The notes: a model not told the origin generated them from the sequence alone. 64,000 nucleotides of DNA from Brytella acorum (GCF_029309905.1 NZ_JARBJP010000001.1:124001-188000); one strand, 5' to 3'; shown: positions 15,481 through 25,490, numbered from the stretch's first letter. A program made the numbers and translations.

Positions 15481-17022
15481 TTATTCCTTTGTTTTCTGGA
15501 TGAATTCCGGAAGAAACGGATTGTTGGTTTGCAATGAATTTTTCGACGGCAATTCGCTGACGTCCCAGCCGCCGCCCAGATTCTGGATGAGAGCAACATG
15601 CTGAACCGCCGCCTGCTCGTGGAGCTGAAGCAGGCTCTGCTCATAGCTGAGGGCGTTCTGCTCGGCGGTGATGACCGAGGTGTAAATGACGGTTCCCGCC
15701 AGATACTGGTTCATGAAGACGCGAACGGCTTCGTCCGCCGATTTGACGGCCTCGGCCTGCTGCGCGGTCTGCTGACGCAGGATGCGCAGGGTGGAGAAGT
15801 TGTCTTCAACGCTCTGGATCGCGGCAAGGACCGTCTGGCGATATTGTGCGACGGCGCTGTCGTAATCCGCGCGGGCTTCCCGGACGGCGGCGGTTCTCGC
15901 GCCACCGTTGAAGAGGGTTTCCGTCGAGGACGCGCCAAGCGACCAGAAGCGTGTGCTGGCCTGGATCAGTTCCTGAAGCGGATTGCCGCTATAGCCATAA
16001 GACGCGGAAAGCTTCACATCCGGAAAGAATGCGGCGATTTTGGCCCCGATTTCCGCATTGTAGCCTTCCATATTCCGCTCTTCCTGCGCGATATCCGGAC
16101 GACGCTGCAACAACGTTGAAGGCGTGGTCGTCGGAAGTGGGGGCAGGTCGAGCGTCAGATCGCCTTCGGGAATGGAAAGATCGGCGGGCGCACGGCCCAT
16201 CAGCATCGCGATGGCATGTTCGTATTGCGCCCGAAGCACGCCGGCGTTGGTTTCCAGGGCCTGGGCATTTTGCAGGGTATAGCGTTGCTGAAGCACCGTC
16301 GCCGGGTCGGTGACACCGGCTTTGGCCTGATTTTCCAGAATCTCCAGCGCGTGCTGATAATATGAGACGTTGCGGGCGTAAAGTTTGCGCAGGCTGTCCT
16401 GATAACGCAGCTCGAAATAATCGGTCGCCAGTGTTGCCTGATAGGACAGGGTCATGTTCGCGAGCTGTGCAACCGTGGCCTGCGTCGCCGTGACCTGCTG
16501 CTGGATCTGGCGACGGATGGCGCCCCAGAGGTCCAGATCCCAGCTGGCGTTCGGCCCTGTGTTCCAGGTGTTCTGCGTCACCTGCCGACTGTAACTGACC
16601 AGCGAACCGCTGGACGCACTGCTCGTCTGCGCGCCGACGGCGTTGCGTGAGAAGCTGAATGTTCCGCTCAATGTCGGGAAAAGCTGCGCGCGGATCGAGT
16701 CCACCAGAGCATGGGCATGACGATACTGGGCTTCGTAGTATTTGACGTTCTGGTTGTTGATCGCCACCTGTTCTTCCATTTGGTTCAGCAGGGGATCGTG
16801 ATAGATTTCCCACCACTTGCCTTTCGGAATTTCGGCGAGCTGCGGCTGAGCCACCGTCCAGCCCGCTGGCGGCGGGGGCGCTTCCTTGAAGCGGGCCGAA
16901 ATGACGGGTCTGGGTTGATGATAATGAGGCCCCACCATAAAGCAGCCGCTCAACATGGGCGTGCAGAGCGTCGCAAGCAGTATGGCGCGGTGTTTCGGGC
17001 GGAAGGAAGGAAGCGCGGTCAT
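15481..17022 (-). CDS. NodT-family outer-membrane efflux lipoprotein
   Basis: 513-residue outer-membrane channel protein of the RND/NodT family. A lipoprotein signal peptide with lipobox LSGC (C27) implies lipidation and outer-membrane sorting. The mature part starts with the family's MVGPHYHQP stretch and contains two OEP repeats (about 70-270 and 280-490) with long helical hairpins and beta segments. It completes a tripartite MdtABC-like pump. Its ATG overlaps the stop of the second RND gene by four bases, so it is the last gene of that operon. Confidence 0.93.
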   Translation of the reverse strand: MTALPSFRPKHRAILLATLCTPMLSGCFMVGPHYHQPRPVISARFKEAPPPPAGWTVAQPQLAEIPKGKWWEIYHDPLLNQMEEQVAINNQNVKYYEAQYRHAHALVDSIRAQLFPTLSGTFSFSRNAVGAQTSSASSGSLVSYSRQVTQNTWNTGPNASWDLDLWGAIRRQIQQQVTATQATVAQLANMTLSYQATLATDYFELRYQDSLRKLYARNVSYYQHALEILENQAKAGVTDPATVLQQRYTLQNAQALETNAGVLRAQYEHAIAMLMGRAPADLSIPEGDLTLDLPPLPTTTPSTLLQRRPDIAQEERNMEGYNAEIGAKIAAFFPDVKLSASYGYSGNPLQELIQASTRFWSLGASSTETLFNGGARTAAVREARADYDSAVAQYRQTVLAAIQSVEDNFSTLRILRQQTAQQAEAVKSADEAVRVFMNQYLAGTVIYTSVITAEQNALSYEQSLLQLHEQAAVQHVALIQNLGGGWDVSELPSKNSLQTNNPFLPEFIQKTKE

Positions 17023-20000
17023 CCTGTTGTGACATCCCGATGTGAAGAGCGGTGGAAGAGGGAAGCGAAGCGATGGGCGGCGCGGCGAAGCGTGACGCCC
17101 ATCCGGTCAAGAAGAAGAAATACGGCTGGCGTGGTGTAGAGTGTCAGCGCCTGGCTGACGACCAGCCCTCCGAGAATGGCGATACCCAGCGGGCGGCGCA
17201 GTTCGGAGCCGTAACCATTGCTGATGATGAGCGGTACGGCTCCCAGCGCGGCAGCCAGTGACGTCATGATGATGGGGCGGAAACGCAGATGGCTGGCTTC
17301 ACGGATGGCTTCAAGCGCCGTCGCACCCTCGCGCTGGGCCTGAATGGCGAAATCGACGAGCATGATGGCGTTTTTCTTGACGATGCCGATGAGGAGGATG
17401 ACGCCGATCATGGCAATCAGCGAAAACTCCTCGCCAAAGAGTTGCAGCGCCAGCAGCGCGCCGACGCCAGCGGAGGGAAGCGTCGAGAGAATGGTCAGGG
17501 GATGAACCAGACTCTCGTAGAGAATGCCGAGGACGATATAGACCGCCGCGAGGGCGGCGAGGATCATGAGCGGTTCGTCATTGACGGATTTCTGGAAAAG
17601 TGCGGCGTTTCCGGCAAAGGCGCCCTGAATATCGCTGGGTAGATGCGCCTTGACCATGGCGGCGTTGATCGCCGTCACGGCGGTCCCGAGGGAAACGCCG
17701 GGCCTTAGGTTGAAGGCGATGGTCGTTGTGACCGACTGTCCCTGATGGTTCACGCTGAGAGCCGTCGTGCCGGGTTTCACATGCGCGACGAAGGTGAGGG
17801 GCACCATGGTTTCGGCGCTGGTGGAGACGGCCGATCCGCTCGACGCCGATCTGCCGCCCGCCAGGCTGTTGGCCATCTGGTTCTGGTAGGATTGCTCCGC
17901 GAGCGCTGTTTCCGTACTGCCGGTCGCCGTCTGCGTCGCGCGGACGCGGATGTTGTTCGAGGCGGCCGCACCGGAGGCCGTGCCGCCCGAGGTGCTGATC
18001 CATGTCTGCCAGAGTGTGGATGGATCGGACCAGAACCTGGGCTCCGCTTCCATGATGACGCGATACTGGTTGATGGATTTATAGATCACCGATGCCGCAC
18101 GCTGGCCATAGGCGTCGTAAAGGATATTGGAAACGAGCTGTGGGGTGATCTGGACCCGGGCCGCCGTGTCGCGGTTGATATGGACATCGAGGGCCGCGCC
18201 ACCTTCGCTGAGATCGGATGAGACGTCCATAAGCTCGGGCAGGCTCTGAAAAGCACTGACGAGACGCGGGGTCCAGTCATAGAGTTCCGAGGCATCCTGC
18301 CCCTGCAATGAATACTGATAGGCTGCATTGCCCCCACGCGCGCCGCCGCGAATGGCGCCCGGCTCCATCAGATAGAACCGGGCGCCGACCATTTTCGCGA
18401 AATGACGGGTAATACGCACGATGGTATCGGCGACCGTGTCGTCACGTTCTTCCTTGGGCGTCAGGGCGGTGAAAAGATTGGCCGTATTGGCCTGACGACC
18501 GCCAACGAATCCCACCACGTTCTGGACGTCCCGATCCTTGGACATGACCCTGGCGACCACGGCCGTCCTGTGGCTCATCTGCTGGAAAGACGACGTCTCG
18601 TCGCCTTCCAGATGTCCCATCATGATGCCCGTATCCTCGGTCGGGAAAAAGCCTTTGGGCATTTTCACGAACAGTCCCGCGGCGATCAACAGCGTCGCGG
18701 GCAGGGTGAGGATCATCAGAAACTGGTGCGATAATGCCCAGTCCAGCGTGCCGGTATAGGCCGTCGTCACCCTGTGGATGCCGCGTTCGATGCGTGCCCC
18801 GATGCCGGTCGTCTCTTCCGCGCCTGTCGAGGGCTTGAGAAGGAGCGCGCACATCATCGGTGTCAGAGAGAGCGACATCAGCATGGAAATCGCAAGCGTC
18901 AGGGAGATGGTGATCGCGAATTCATGGAACAGACGTCCGGCCATTCCGCCCAGCATGAGAATGGGCGCGAAGACCGCGATGAGCGACACGGTGATCGAAA
19001 TGACGGTGAACGAAACCTCCCCGGCGCCGCGCAGCGCGGCCGGAAGAGGCGCCATGCCTCTCTCAAGGTAGCGCGTGACGTTTTCCAGCACCACGATCGC
19101 ATCGTCCACCACGAAGCCGGTGGAGATCGTCAGCGCCATCAGGGACATGTTGTCGAGCTGGTAGCCGAGAATGCGCATGCCCCCGAATGTCGCGACGATG
19201 GATGTCGGCACCACGATGGCCGGGATCATGATCGCCGACAGCGAGCGCAGGAAAACGAGGACGACCAGCACCACGAGCACGACCGATATGACCAGGGTCA
19301 GCTTCGTATCCGCCAGAGCGGCGCGGATGGTGACGCCGCGATCGACGGCGACGTGAAGATCCACATCGGGCGGCAATGCCGAGCGGATAAGGGCGAAGCG
19401 GTTTTTGATCTGATCGATCGTCTTGACGACATTGGCGCCCGCCTGCGGGAACACCATGGCGACCACGGCGCGATCGCCGTTGAAATATCCGGCCGTGCGA
19501 AGGTTTTCGACGCTGTCCCGCACCGTCGAAAGATCCGCCAGGCGAACTGGCCGGCCATTGCGATAGGCAATGATGAGGTCGCGATAGGCCTGCGCGGTTT
19601 CAGCCTGATCGTTGGTGTCGAGCATGAAGCGCATGTCGCCGGCATCGACGAAGCCCTTGGGCGTGTGCGCATTTGCCGAGGCCAGAGCGGCGCGGACATC
19701 CTCGAAGCTGATGCCGTACTGATACAGCATCAGGGGATTGATCTCGACGCGCACCGCAGGCAGCGCGCCGCCCCCGACCTCCATGCCTCCCACGCCGTCG
19801 ATCTGGCTCATCTGCTGCTGAAGGACGTTGGTCGCGAAGTCGTACATCGCGGCGGGCGTGCGCGTCTGGGACGTCAGGGCCAGCACCATGATCGGCGCGC
19901 CGTTGGGATTGGCTTTCTGATAGGTCGGGTTGCTGCGCAGGCTTCCGGCAGGCAGGTCCTGACGAGCCGCCTGGAGAGCGGCCTCGACGTCCCGCGCCGC

Positions 20001-20309
20001 GCCGTTGACATCGCGCGAGAGGTCGAATTGCAGCGTGATGCGGACCTGATTGACCATCGACTGCGAGGTCATTTCGGTCACGCCCGCGATGGAGCCCAGA
20101 TAACGCTCCAGCGGTTCGGCGATCGTGCTGGCGATTTCCGTCGGCGAGCCGCCTGGCTGCTGCGCCTGCACCATGATGACGGGCATGTCGACGTTCGGCA
20201 GGTCCGCGACCGGCAGTTGCGTGTAGCCCAGGACACCGCCGATCAGCAGGCCGACCGTCAGCAGCGTCGTCGCGACCGGCCGGAGAATGAAGGGGCGGCT
20301 GAGATTCAC
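17019..20309 (-). CDS. mdtC: RND efflux transporter, MdtC-like inner-membrane subunit
   Basis: 1096-residue HAE1-type RND pump protein with twelve membrane helices and two large periplasmic loops. The N-terminus MNLSRPFILRPVATTLL and the helix-4 proton-relay pair in STGFVVDDAIVVLENV are diagnostic. It is about 60-70 residues longer than typical MdtC. The excess is a Ser/Ala/Gly/Thr-rich stretch at about 770-832 in the second periplasmic region, between SDPSTLWQTWIS and VPLTFVAHV. With the MdtB-like partner it should form the heterotrimeric pump for drugs, bile-salt-like or phenolic compounds. Its ATG overlaps the upstream mdtB stop by four bases. Confidence 0.93.
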   Translation of the reverse strand: MNLSRPFILRPVATTLLTVGLLIGGVLGYTQLPVADLPNVDMPVIMVQAQQPGGSPTEIASTIAEPLERYLGSIAGVTEMTSQSMVNQVRITLQFDLSRDVNGAARDVEAALQAARQDLPAGSLRSNPTYQKANPNGAPIMVLALTSQTRTPAAMYDFATNVLQQQMSQIDGVGGMEVGGGALPAVRVEINPLMLYQYGISFEDVRAALASANAHTPKGFVDAGDMRFMLDTNDQAETAQAYRDLIIAYRNGRPVRLADLSTVRDSVENLRTAGYFNGDRAVVAMVFPQAGANVVKTIDQIKNRFALIRSALPPDVDLHVAVDRGVTIRAALADTKLTLVISVVLVVLVVLVFLRSLSAIMIPAIVVPTSIVATFGGMRILGYQLDNMSLMALTISTGFVVDDAIVVLENVTRYLERGMAPLPAALRGAGEVSFTVISITVSLIAVFAPILMLGGMAGRLFHEFAITISLTLAISMLMSLSLTPMMCALLLKPSTGAEETTGIGARIERGIHRVTTAYTGTLDWALSHQFLMILTLPATLLIAAGLFVKMPKGFFPTEDTGIMMGHLEGDETSSFQQMSHRTAVVARVMSKDRDVQNVVGFVGGRQANTANLFTALTPKEERDDTVADTIVRITRHFAKMVGARFYLMEPGAIRGGARGGNAAYQYSLQGQDASELYDWTPRLVSAFQSLPELMDVSSDLSEGGAALDVHINRDTAARVQITPQLVSNILYDAYGQRAASVIYKSINQYRVIMEAEPRFWSDPSTLWQTWISTSGGTASGAAASNNIRVRATQTATGSTETALAEQSYQNQMANSLAGGRSASSGSAVSTSAETMVPLTFVAHVKPGTTALSVNHQGQSVTTTIAFNLRPGVSLGTAVTAINAAMVKAHLPSDIQGAFAGNAALFQKSVNDEPLMILAALAAVYIVLGILYESLVHPLTILSTLPSAGVGALLALQLFGEEFSLIAMIGVILLIGIVKKNAIMLVDFAIQAQREGATALEAIREASHLRFRPIIMTSLAAALGAVPLIISNGYGSELRRPLGIAILGGLVVSQALTLYTTPAVFLLLDRMGVTLRRAAHRFASLFHRSSHRDVTTG

Positions 20310-23300
20310 TCGCCAGCCTGTTCGACTGTTTTCGGAGCGGCCGGGCGCATGCCCAACAGGCGTCGCGTGCGCGCGCCAACGTCATCCATGAACAGATAGA
20401 CCACCGGTGTGGTGAAGAGCGTCAGGATCTGCGACAGGAGCAGGCCGCCCACGATCGACACGCCCAGCGGGCGACGCAGCTCCGAGCCGACGCCGTGACC
20501 CAGCATCAGCGGCAGGGCGCCGAAGAATGCCGCCAGCGTCGTCATCAGAATCGGACGGAAGCGCAGCAACGCCGCGTGACGGATGGATTCGATCGGGCTC
20601 ATGCCTTCGATGCGCTCGGCTTCGAGGGCGAAGTCGATCATCATGATGGCGTTTTTCTTGACGATGCCGATGAGCAGCACGATGCCGATGATCCCCATGA
20701 CATCGAGGTCCATCCCGAACAGCGAGAGCGACAGCAACGCGCCGATGGCCGCCGAGGGGAGCGTGGAAATGATGGTGATCGGATGGATGAAGCTCTCGTA
20801 CAGGATGCCGAGAATGATGTAGACGGCCACCAGGGCCGCCAGGACGAGATAAAGCTCGTTGCCGAGCGAGTTGCGGAACGCGGCGGCCGTTCCCTGGAAC
20901 GCGGTCTGGAATGTGGCGGGAAGGGCGATGGCCTTCTCGACGCGTTCGATGGCCGACGTCGCGGCGCCGAGCGAGTAGCCGTCGGCCACGTTGAAGGAGA
21001 CCGTCGTGGCGGGAAACTGCCCGTAATGGCTGATGAGCAGCGGCGCGAGACCGCGGCTTATGGTCGTCACCTGCGACAGCGGTACCAGCCCTGAAGTCGG
21101 GCTGCGGGAAGGGCCCGAAGAACTCTGGCCCATCTCGCTTGAAATGCCTGGCAGATAGAGCTGGCTGAGGCTGTCCATATGGCTCTGAAGCGAAGGATCG
21201 GCTTCGAGAATGACACGATACTGGTTGGCCTGGGTGTAGATCGTCGAGATCTGACGCTGGCCGTAACTGTCATACAGCAGGTTGTCGATCGTCTGGGGCG
21301 TGATCGAGTATCGCGCGCCGTTCGTCCGGTCGAGATCGACATGGGCCACGAGGCCCTCGGCCTGGAGATCCGATGTCACGTCCGAAAGAGCGGGTTCCTT
21401 TTGCAGGGCCGCGATGAATTTCGGCACCCAGATCTTGAACGCGTCGTATTCGGGATTTTCCAGCATGAACTGGTACTGCGTCGCCGCGATCGAGGAATCG
21501 AGCGACAGATCCTGCACGGGCTGAAGATAGAGCTTCGCGCCCGGAACCTTGTCGGCGGCTTCCATGATGCGGGTCTGGATCTCGCTCAGGGAGGAGGTGC
21601 GCTGGGCCAGGGGCTTGAGATTGATCAGCATGCGCCCCTGGTTGAGCGTCATGTTCTGCCCGTCGATGCCCACGAAGGACGACAGGCTGGCCACGTCCGG
21701 GTCCTTCATGACGACCTGGGCGACTTCCTCCTGATGCCGCTTCATGCCCTCGAAGGAGATGGCCTGCGACATCTGGGTGATGCCCTGAACGACGCCCGTA
21801 TCCTGAACCGGGAAGAAGCCCTTCGGAATAATGACCGCGAGGACCACGGTGAGGACGAATGTCCCGATGGCCACCAGAAGCGTCGTCACGCGGTAGCGCA
21901 GCACCACGTCGAGCCAGCGGCCATAACCGGCGATGATGGCGTCGATCCGGTGTTCCACGCGAGCGGACCATCGCTGAAACCATGTCCCCTGCGTCTCGTC
22001 ATGGGCGCGCTCGGCCAGCATGCGGGCGCACATCATCGGCACCAGCGTCAGGGAAATGACCGCCGAGAGCGTGATGGTGATGGCGAGCGTCATGGCGAAT
22101 TCGTGGAACAGACGTCCCAGAACGTCGCTCATGAAAAGAAGCGGGATGAGAACGGCGACCAGCGAAACCGTCAGCGAGATGATGGTAAAGCCGATTTCCT
22201 GCGAACCCTTGAGAGCCGCCGAGTAGCGATCTTCGCCCATCTCGACATAGCGCGCGATGTTTTCGATCACGACGATGGCGTCATCCACCACGAAACCGGT
22301 GGAGATCGTCAGCGCCATCAGAGACAGGTTGTCGAGCGAAAAGCCCAGGAGATACATGACGGCCAGCGTGCCGATCAGGGACAGCGGCACGCTCAGGCTG
22401 GGGATGATCGTCGCGGGCACGTTGCGCAGGAAGACGAAGATCACGAGCACGACGAGGACCATCGCCATGGCCAGCTCGAACTCGACATCCTCGACCGAGG
22501 CCCGGATGGTGACCGTGCGATCCGTCAGCGGCGTGATTTCGATGCCGGGCGGAAGCGTGGTGCGGATCTGCGGCAGGATGGCCATGACGTTATCGACGAC
22601 CGACATCACGTTCGCGCCGGGCTGGCGCTGTACGTTCAGGATCAGGGCGGGCTTGGTATCGGCCCATGCCGCGAGATGCTCGTCCTCGGGGCCCTGGACG
22701 ACCTCGCCGACGTCTCGCAGGCGGATCGGGCCGTTGTTCTGATAGGCGATCACCTGGTTCATCAACTGGTCGATCGACTTGATCTGCCCGTCGATCCGCA
22801 GGCTCGTCGAGCGATGGGGGCCGTCGAATGTGCCGGTCGGCGAATTGATGTTGACGGTCGTGATGATCGTGCGGACCGTATCGATCGCGATGCCGTATGA
22901 GGTCAGCTTCGGGATGTTGATACGGACACGGATGGCCTTGCGGTTGCCACCAGAAAGCGTCACGAGGCCGACCCCGGAAATCTGGCTGATCTTCTGCTGC
23001 AGGCGCGTGTTGACGTAGTCTTCGACTTCCGTCAGCGGAAGCGTGGTCGATGTGATGCCCAGCGTCAGGACGGGAGTGTCCGCCGGATTGACCTTCGCGT
23101 AGATCGGCGGGGCGGGAAGATCCGTGGGCAGAAGGGAATTGGATTGATTGATGGCCGCCTGAACTTCCTGCTCGGCGATGTCCATGGCCATGTCGAGCCC
23201 GAAACGGAGCGTCACGACCGACGCGCCCCCCGACGACTGGGATGTCATCTGTTCGAGGCCCGGCATCTGGCCGAGCTGGGTCTCCAGGGGGGCCGTGACC

Positions 23301-23485
23301 GAGGTGGCCATCACGTCCGGTCCGGCGCCGGGATAAAGCGTCGTGACCGTGATGGTCGGGTATTCCACCTGGGGAAGCGCCGAAATCGGCAGGAAGTGGT
23401 AACCGAGCAGGCCCGAGATCAGGATCGCCACCATCAGCAGACTGGTCGCGACGGGACGCTCGATAAAAATGCGCGACGGGTTCAT
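20306..23485 (-). CDS. mdtB: RND efflux transporter, MdtB-like inner-membrane subunit
   Basis: 1059-residue RND transporter, twelve helices with two periplasmic porter/docking loops. It begins MNPSRIFIERPVATSLLMVA and has the proton-relay aspartates in helix 4 (STGFVVDDAIVVIENIARY). Paralogous to the next gene, as in MdtB/MdtC pairs, and of more usual length. It follows the adaptor gene by 54 bases and overlaps the mdtC-like gene by four. Energy comes from proton influx; substrates cannot be read from the sequence. Confidence 0.94.
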   Translation of the reverse strand: MNPSRIFIERPVATSLLMVAILISGLLGYHFLPISALPQVEYPTITVTTLYPGAGPDVMATSVTAPLETQLGQMPGLEQMTSQSSGGASVVTLRFGLDMAMDIAEQEVQAAINQSNSLLPTDLPAPPIYAKVNPADTPVLTLGITSTTLPLTEVEDYVNTRLQQKISQISGVGLVTLSGGNRKAIRVRINIPKLTSYGIAIDTVRTIITTVNINSPTGTFDGPHRSTSLRIDGQIKSIDQLMNQVIAYQNNGPIRLRDVGEVVQGPEDEHLAAWADTKPALILNVQRQPGANVMSVVDNVMAILPQIRTTLPPGIEITPLTDRTVTIRASVEDVEFELAMAMVLVVLVIFVFLRNVPATIIPSLSVPLSLIGTLAVMYLLGFSLDNLSLMALTISTGFVVDDAIVVIENIARYVEMGEDRYSAALKGSQEIGFTIISLTVSLVAVLIPLLFMSDVLGRLFHEFAMTLAITITLSAVISLTLVPMMCARMLAERAHDETQGTWFQRWSARVEHRIDAIIAGYGRWLDVVLRYRVTTLLVAIGTFVLTVVLAVIIPKGFFPVQDTGVVQGITQMSQAISFEGMKRHQEEVAQVVMKDPDVASLSSFVGIDGQNMTLNQGRMLINLKPLAQRTSSLSEIQTRIMEAADKVPGAKLYLQPVQDLSLDSSIAATQYQFMLENPEYDAFKIWVPKFIAALQKEPALSDVTSDLQAEGLVAHVDLDRTNGARYSITPQTIDNLLYDSYGQRQISTIYTQANQYRVILEADPSLQSHMDSLSQLYLPGISSEMGQSSSGPSRSPTSGLVPLSQVTTISRGLAPLLISHYGQFPATTVSFNVADGYSLGAATSAIERVEKAIALPATFQTAFQGTAAAFRNSLGNELYLVLAALVAVYIILGILYESFIHPITIISTLPSAAIGALLSLSLFGMDLDVMGIIGIVLLIGIVKKNAIMMIDFALEAERIEGMSPIESIRHAALLRFRPILMTTLAAFFGALPLMLGHGVGSELRRPLGVSIVGGLLLSQILTLFTTPVVYLFMDDVGARTRRLLGMRPAAPKTVEQAGE

Positions 23486-23539
23486 GCGGCTTCCCGGTTC
23501 TCGGTCATTGAACAGTCAAGGGGGGGACGCGCCATGGCG

Positions 23540-24853
23540 TCAGGGCTTGCCATTGGGCGTTTTGGTGGTGTCCGCCGGGCTGGCGGCGGGTGTATCGGCC
23601 GGGATCGTGACCTTCGTGCCGGGACGCAGATGGCTGGTGCCGTCCGTCACGACGCGGTCGCCGATCTTCACCCCTGAAAGAAGGACGGTCGTATCGCTGC
23701 TCGAAATGCCGGTTTTCACGTTCTGCACGGCGACGGTGCTGTCCGGCTGGACCACATAGACGAACTGGCCGTCGGGGCCGGTCTGGAGCGCATTGTTGGG
23801 CACCAGCATGACATTATGGAGCGTTTCGACGAGCAGATGGGCATTGACGAACTGGTTCGGGAACAGATGCTCGTCCTCGTTCGTGAAAATGCCACGCATG
23901 CGGATGGTGCCGGTCGAGGTATCGATCTGGCTGTCGAGGGCCTTGACCGTGCCGTCGGCGATCTTGTGCTCGTTCGCGCCATCCCAGGCGGAGACAGGAA
24001 GCTGTCCCACTTCGCGGAGGCGATCATTGACGCGGGCGAGTTCGTTCTGCGGAACCGTATAGATCACGGAAATCGGCTGCATCTGCGTCAGCGTACCGAG
24101 CGTCGTGCTGCCCGCCGCGACATAGTTGCCCATATCGACCCCGCGAATACCGATCCGTCCGCCGACGGGGGCCATGATATGGCAGTAATGCAGGTTCAGC
24201 TCGGCATTTTCCACCTGCGCCTCGTCATAGGCGACGGTGCCTTCGAGCTGCTTGACCGTGTATTCCTGATCGACGGCCTGCATCGCGGATGTCGATTGCT
24301 GCTTGATCAAGGTCTGGTAGCGGCGGTTGTCGATGCGGGCTTTTTCGAGATTGGCCCGATCCGCCGCCAGGGTTCCTTTCCACTGGTCGAGCGCTGCCTG
24401 ATAGGGGCGCGGATCGATGAGCTCCAACTCATCGCCCATGTTGACGTGCTGTCCCTCGGTAAAATCGACCTTCATGAGGTGACCATTGACACGCGCCTGC
24501 AATGTGACGTTCGTGATCGGCACCACGGTCCCAAGCAGGGTCAGTTCGACGGGCATGTCTCCGCTGCGAACCGTTGTCACGCCGACCGGCTCCGCCTGAT
24601 TCGCCGTGGCCGCCCCGGGGGCCGTTCCGGTTTGGGCACCGCGATGACGGCTTCCCTGATGATTGCCGCTTGAATGGGGGCGAAGGAAGGCGACAGCAAG
24701 AATGGCGACGGCGGAAACGCCGACGATCAGCGCGACGCGACCCCGTTTTTTCTTGGGGGGCGGAGGGGTGCTGTCGGAAGCGTTCTTGGGGCGGTCGGCG
24801 CCGTCAGCCGTCACGGGGCGGTCCTGCGGTGGGCGGGCCGTCTGCTCATCCAT
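23540..24853 (-). CDS. mdtA: RND efflux periplasmic adaptor, MdtA-like
   Basis: Membrane-fusion protein linking the RND pump to the outer-membrane channel. From the ATG at 24853 (GGAAG ten bases upstream) it has 437 residues; a TTG ten codons earlier is possible. A proline- and lysine-rich cytosolic tail precedes one membrane anchor (about 39-56). Then come the biotinyl-lipoyl half-motifs (LQARVNGHLMKVDFTEGQHV), an alpha-hairpin, the second lipoyl half (HIMAPVGGRIGIRGVDMGNY), beta-barrel and membrane-proximal domains. It is the first gene of the mdtA-mdtB-mdtC-oprM-like operon. Confidence 0.92.
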   Translation of the reverse strand: MDEQTARPPQDRPVTADGADRPKNASDSTPPPPKKKRGRVALIVGVSAVAILAVAFLRPHSSGNHQGSRHRGAQTGTAPGAATANQAEPVGVTTVRSGDMPVELTLLGTVVPITNVTLQARVNGHLMKVDFTEGQHVNMGDELELIDPRPYQAALDQWKGTLAADRANLEKARIDNRRYQTLIKQQSTSAMQAVDQEYTVKQLEGTVAYDEAQVENAELNLHYCHIMAPVGGRIGIRGVDMGNYVAAGSTTLGTLTQMQPISVIYTVPQNELARVNDRLREVGQLPVSAWDGANEHKIADGTVKALDSQIDTSTGTIRMRGIFTNEDEHLFPNQFVNAHLLVETLHNVMLVPNNALQTGPDGQFVYVVQPDSTVAVQNVKTGISSSDTTVLLSGVKIGDRVVTDGTSHLRPGTKVTIPADTPAASPADTTKTPNGKP

Positions 24854-24921
24854 TTTGTCACGTCTTCCATCACTGTCGGTCAAAAAATGAGATTGCCGTC
24901 ATAGGCGGCTCTGGCGGTATC

Positions 24922-24935
24922 TTGATGCGCATCAA
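24922..24935. promoter_or_regulatory. 14-bp perfect palindrome upstream of the efflux operon
   Basis: TTGATGCGCATCAA reads the same on both strands and lies 69-82 bases upstream of the mdtA-like start. It is a plausible operator for a dimeric repressor. No regulator gene is adjacent, so the binding protein is unknown. Confidence 0.45.
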
Positions 24936-25148
24936 TTCTTAGAGCATCTGACGGCCACAGGACATGGCGTCAGTTAAAAAATAGTTCAGGCTACGCAATG
25001 ATTTAAAACATCTCCGCAAGATGACCGTGTGTGACATCTTTCCAGACCGTGTCGGAAACTCAATATTGCAACCCAGCGACGGATGAACCGTTTGCATCTG
25101 GAACGTCGGCCTTGCACAGGACGACATCTGACATTCTAGGAGGGCGTA

Positions 25149-25439
25149 ATGAGCGACACCACGAAGACGAAGGCGGAAGGCCTGCTGGACGAAGCGAAGG
25201 GCCGGGTCAAGGACGCCGTGGGCGGACTCACCGGAGACGCGGGTTTGCAGGCCAGCGGCAAGGTGGATCAGCTTTCCGGAATGGCTCAGCAGGAGTTTGC
25301 GGATCTCTACGACGACGCCGAGAGCAAGCTTGAGGTCGCCACCGCGTTCGTGCAGGATCGTCCTCTGATTTCTCTGGGTGTGGCGATCGTCATCGGCACC
25401 ATCATCGGCGCGCTGTTCTTTGGCCGTAAGAAGAAGTAA
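25149..25439 (+). CDS. CsbD-like stress protein with C-terminal membrane anchor
   Basis: 96 residues. Positions 1-50 match the CsbD pattern (KAEGLLDEAKGRVKDAVGGL, then GKVDQLSGMAQ), with duplicated amphipathic helices. Residues 70-96 (DRPLISLGVAIVIGTIIGAL then FGRKKK) are a membrane anchor with a positive tail, like the end of DUF883/ElaB proteins. Expected role: stress-induced envelope-associated protein, mechanism unknown. It has a strong AGGAGGG ribosome site, is monocistronic, and ends before a triple repeat and an intrinsic terminator. Confidence 0.85.
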   Translation: MSDTTKTKAEGLLDEAKGRVKDAVGGLTGDAGLQASGKVDQLSGMAQQEFADLYDDAESKLEVATAFVQDRPLISLGVAIVIGTIIGALFFGRKKK

Positions 25440-25450
25440 GGATCTGGGGT

Positions 25451-25490
25451 TCTCCGAGCCTCGATCTCCGAGCCTCGATCTCCGAGCCTC
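25451..25490. repeat. 14-bp tandem repeat, nearly three copies
   Basis: TCTCCGAGCCTCGA at 25451-25464 and 25465-25478, then TCTCCGAGCCTC at 25479-25490. The last copy supplies the 5' side of the terminator stem that follows, so the repeat probably grew out of the terminator arm. Confidence 0.9.

Noticed and set aside
18774-20399. 541-codon plus-strand frame over the mdtC-like gene
   Set aside because: Antisense of a strongly supported RND transporter; extreme His/Arg/Asp content typical of GC-rich shadow frames.
21179-22900. 573-codon plus-strand frame over the mdtB-like gene
   Set aside because: Same reason: antisense composition and no family resemblance.
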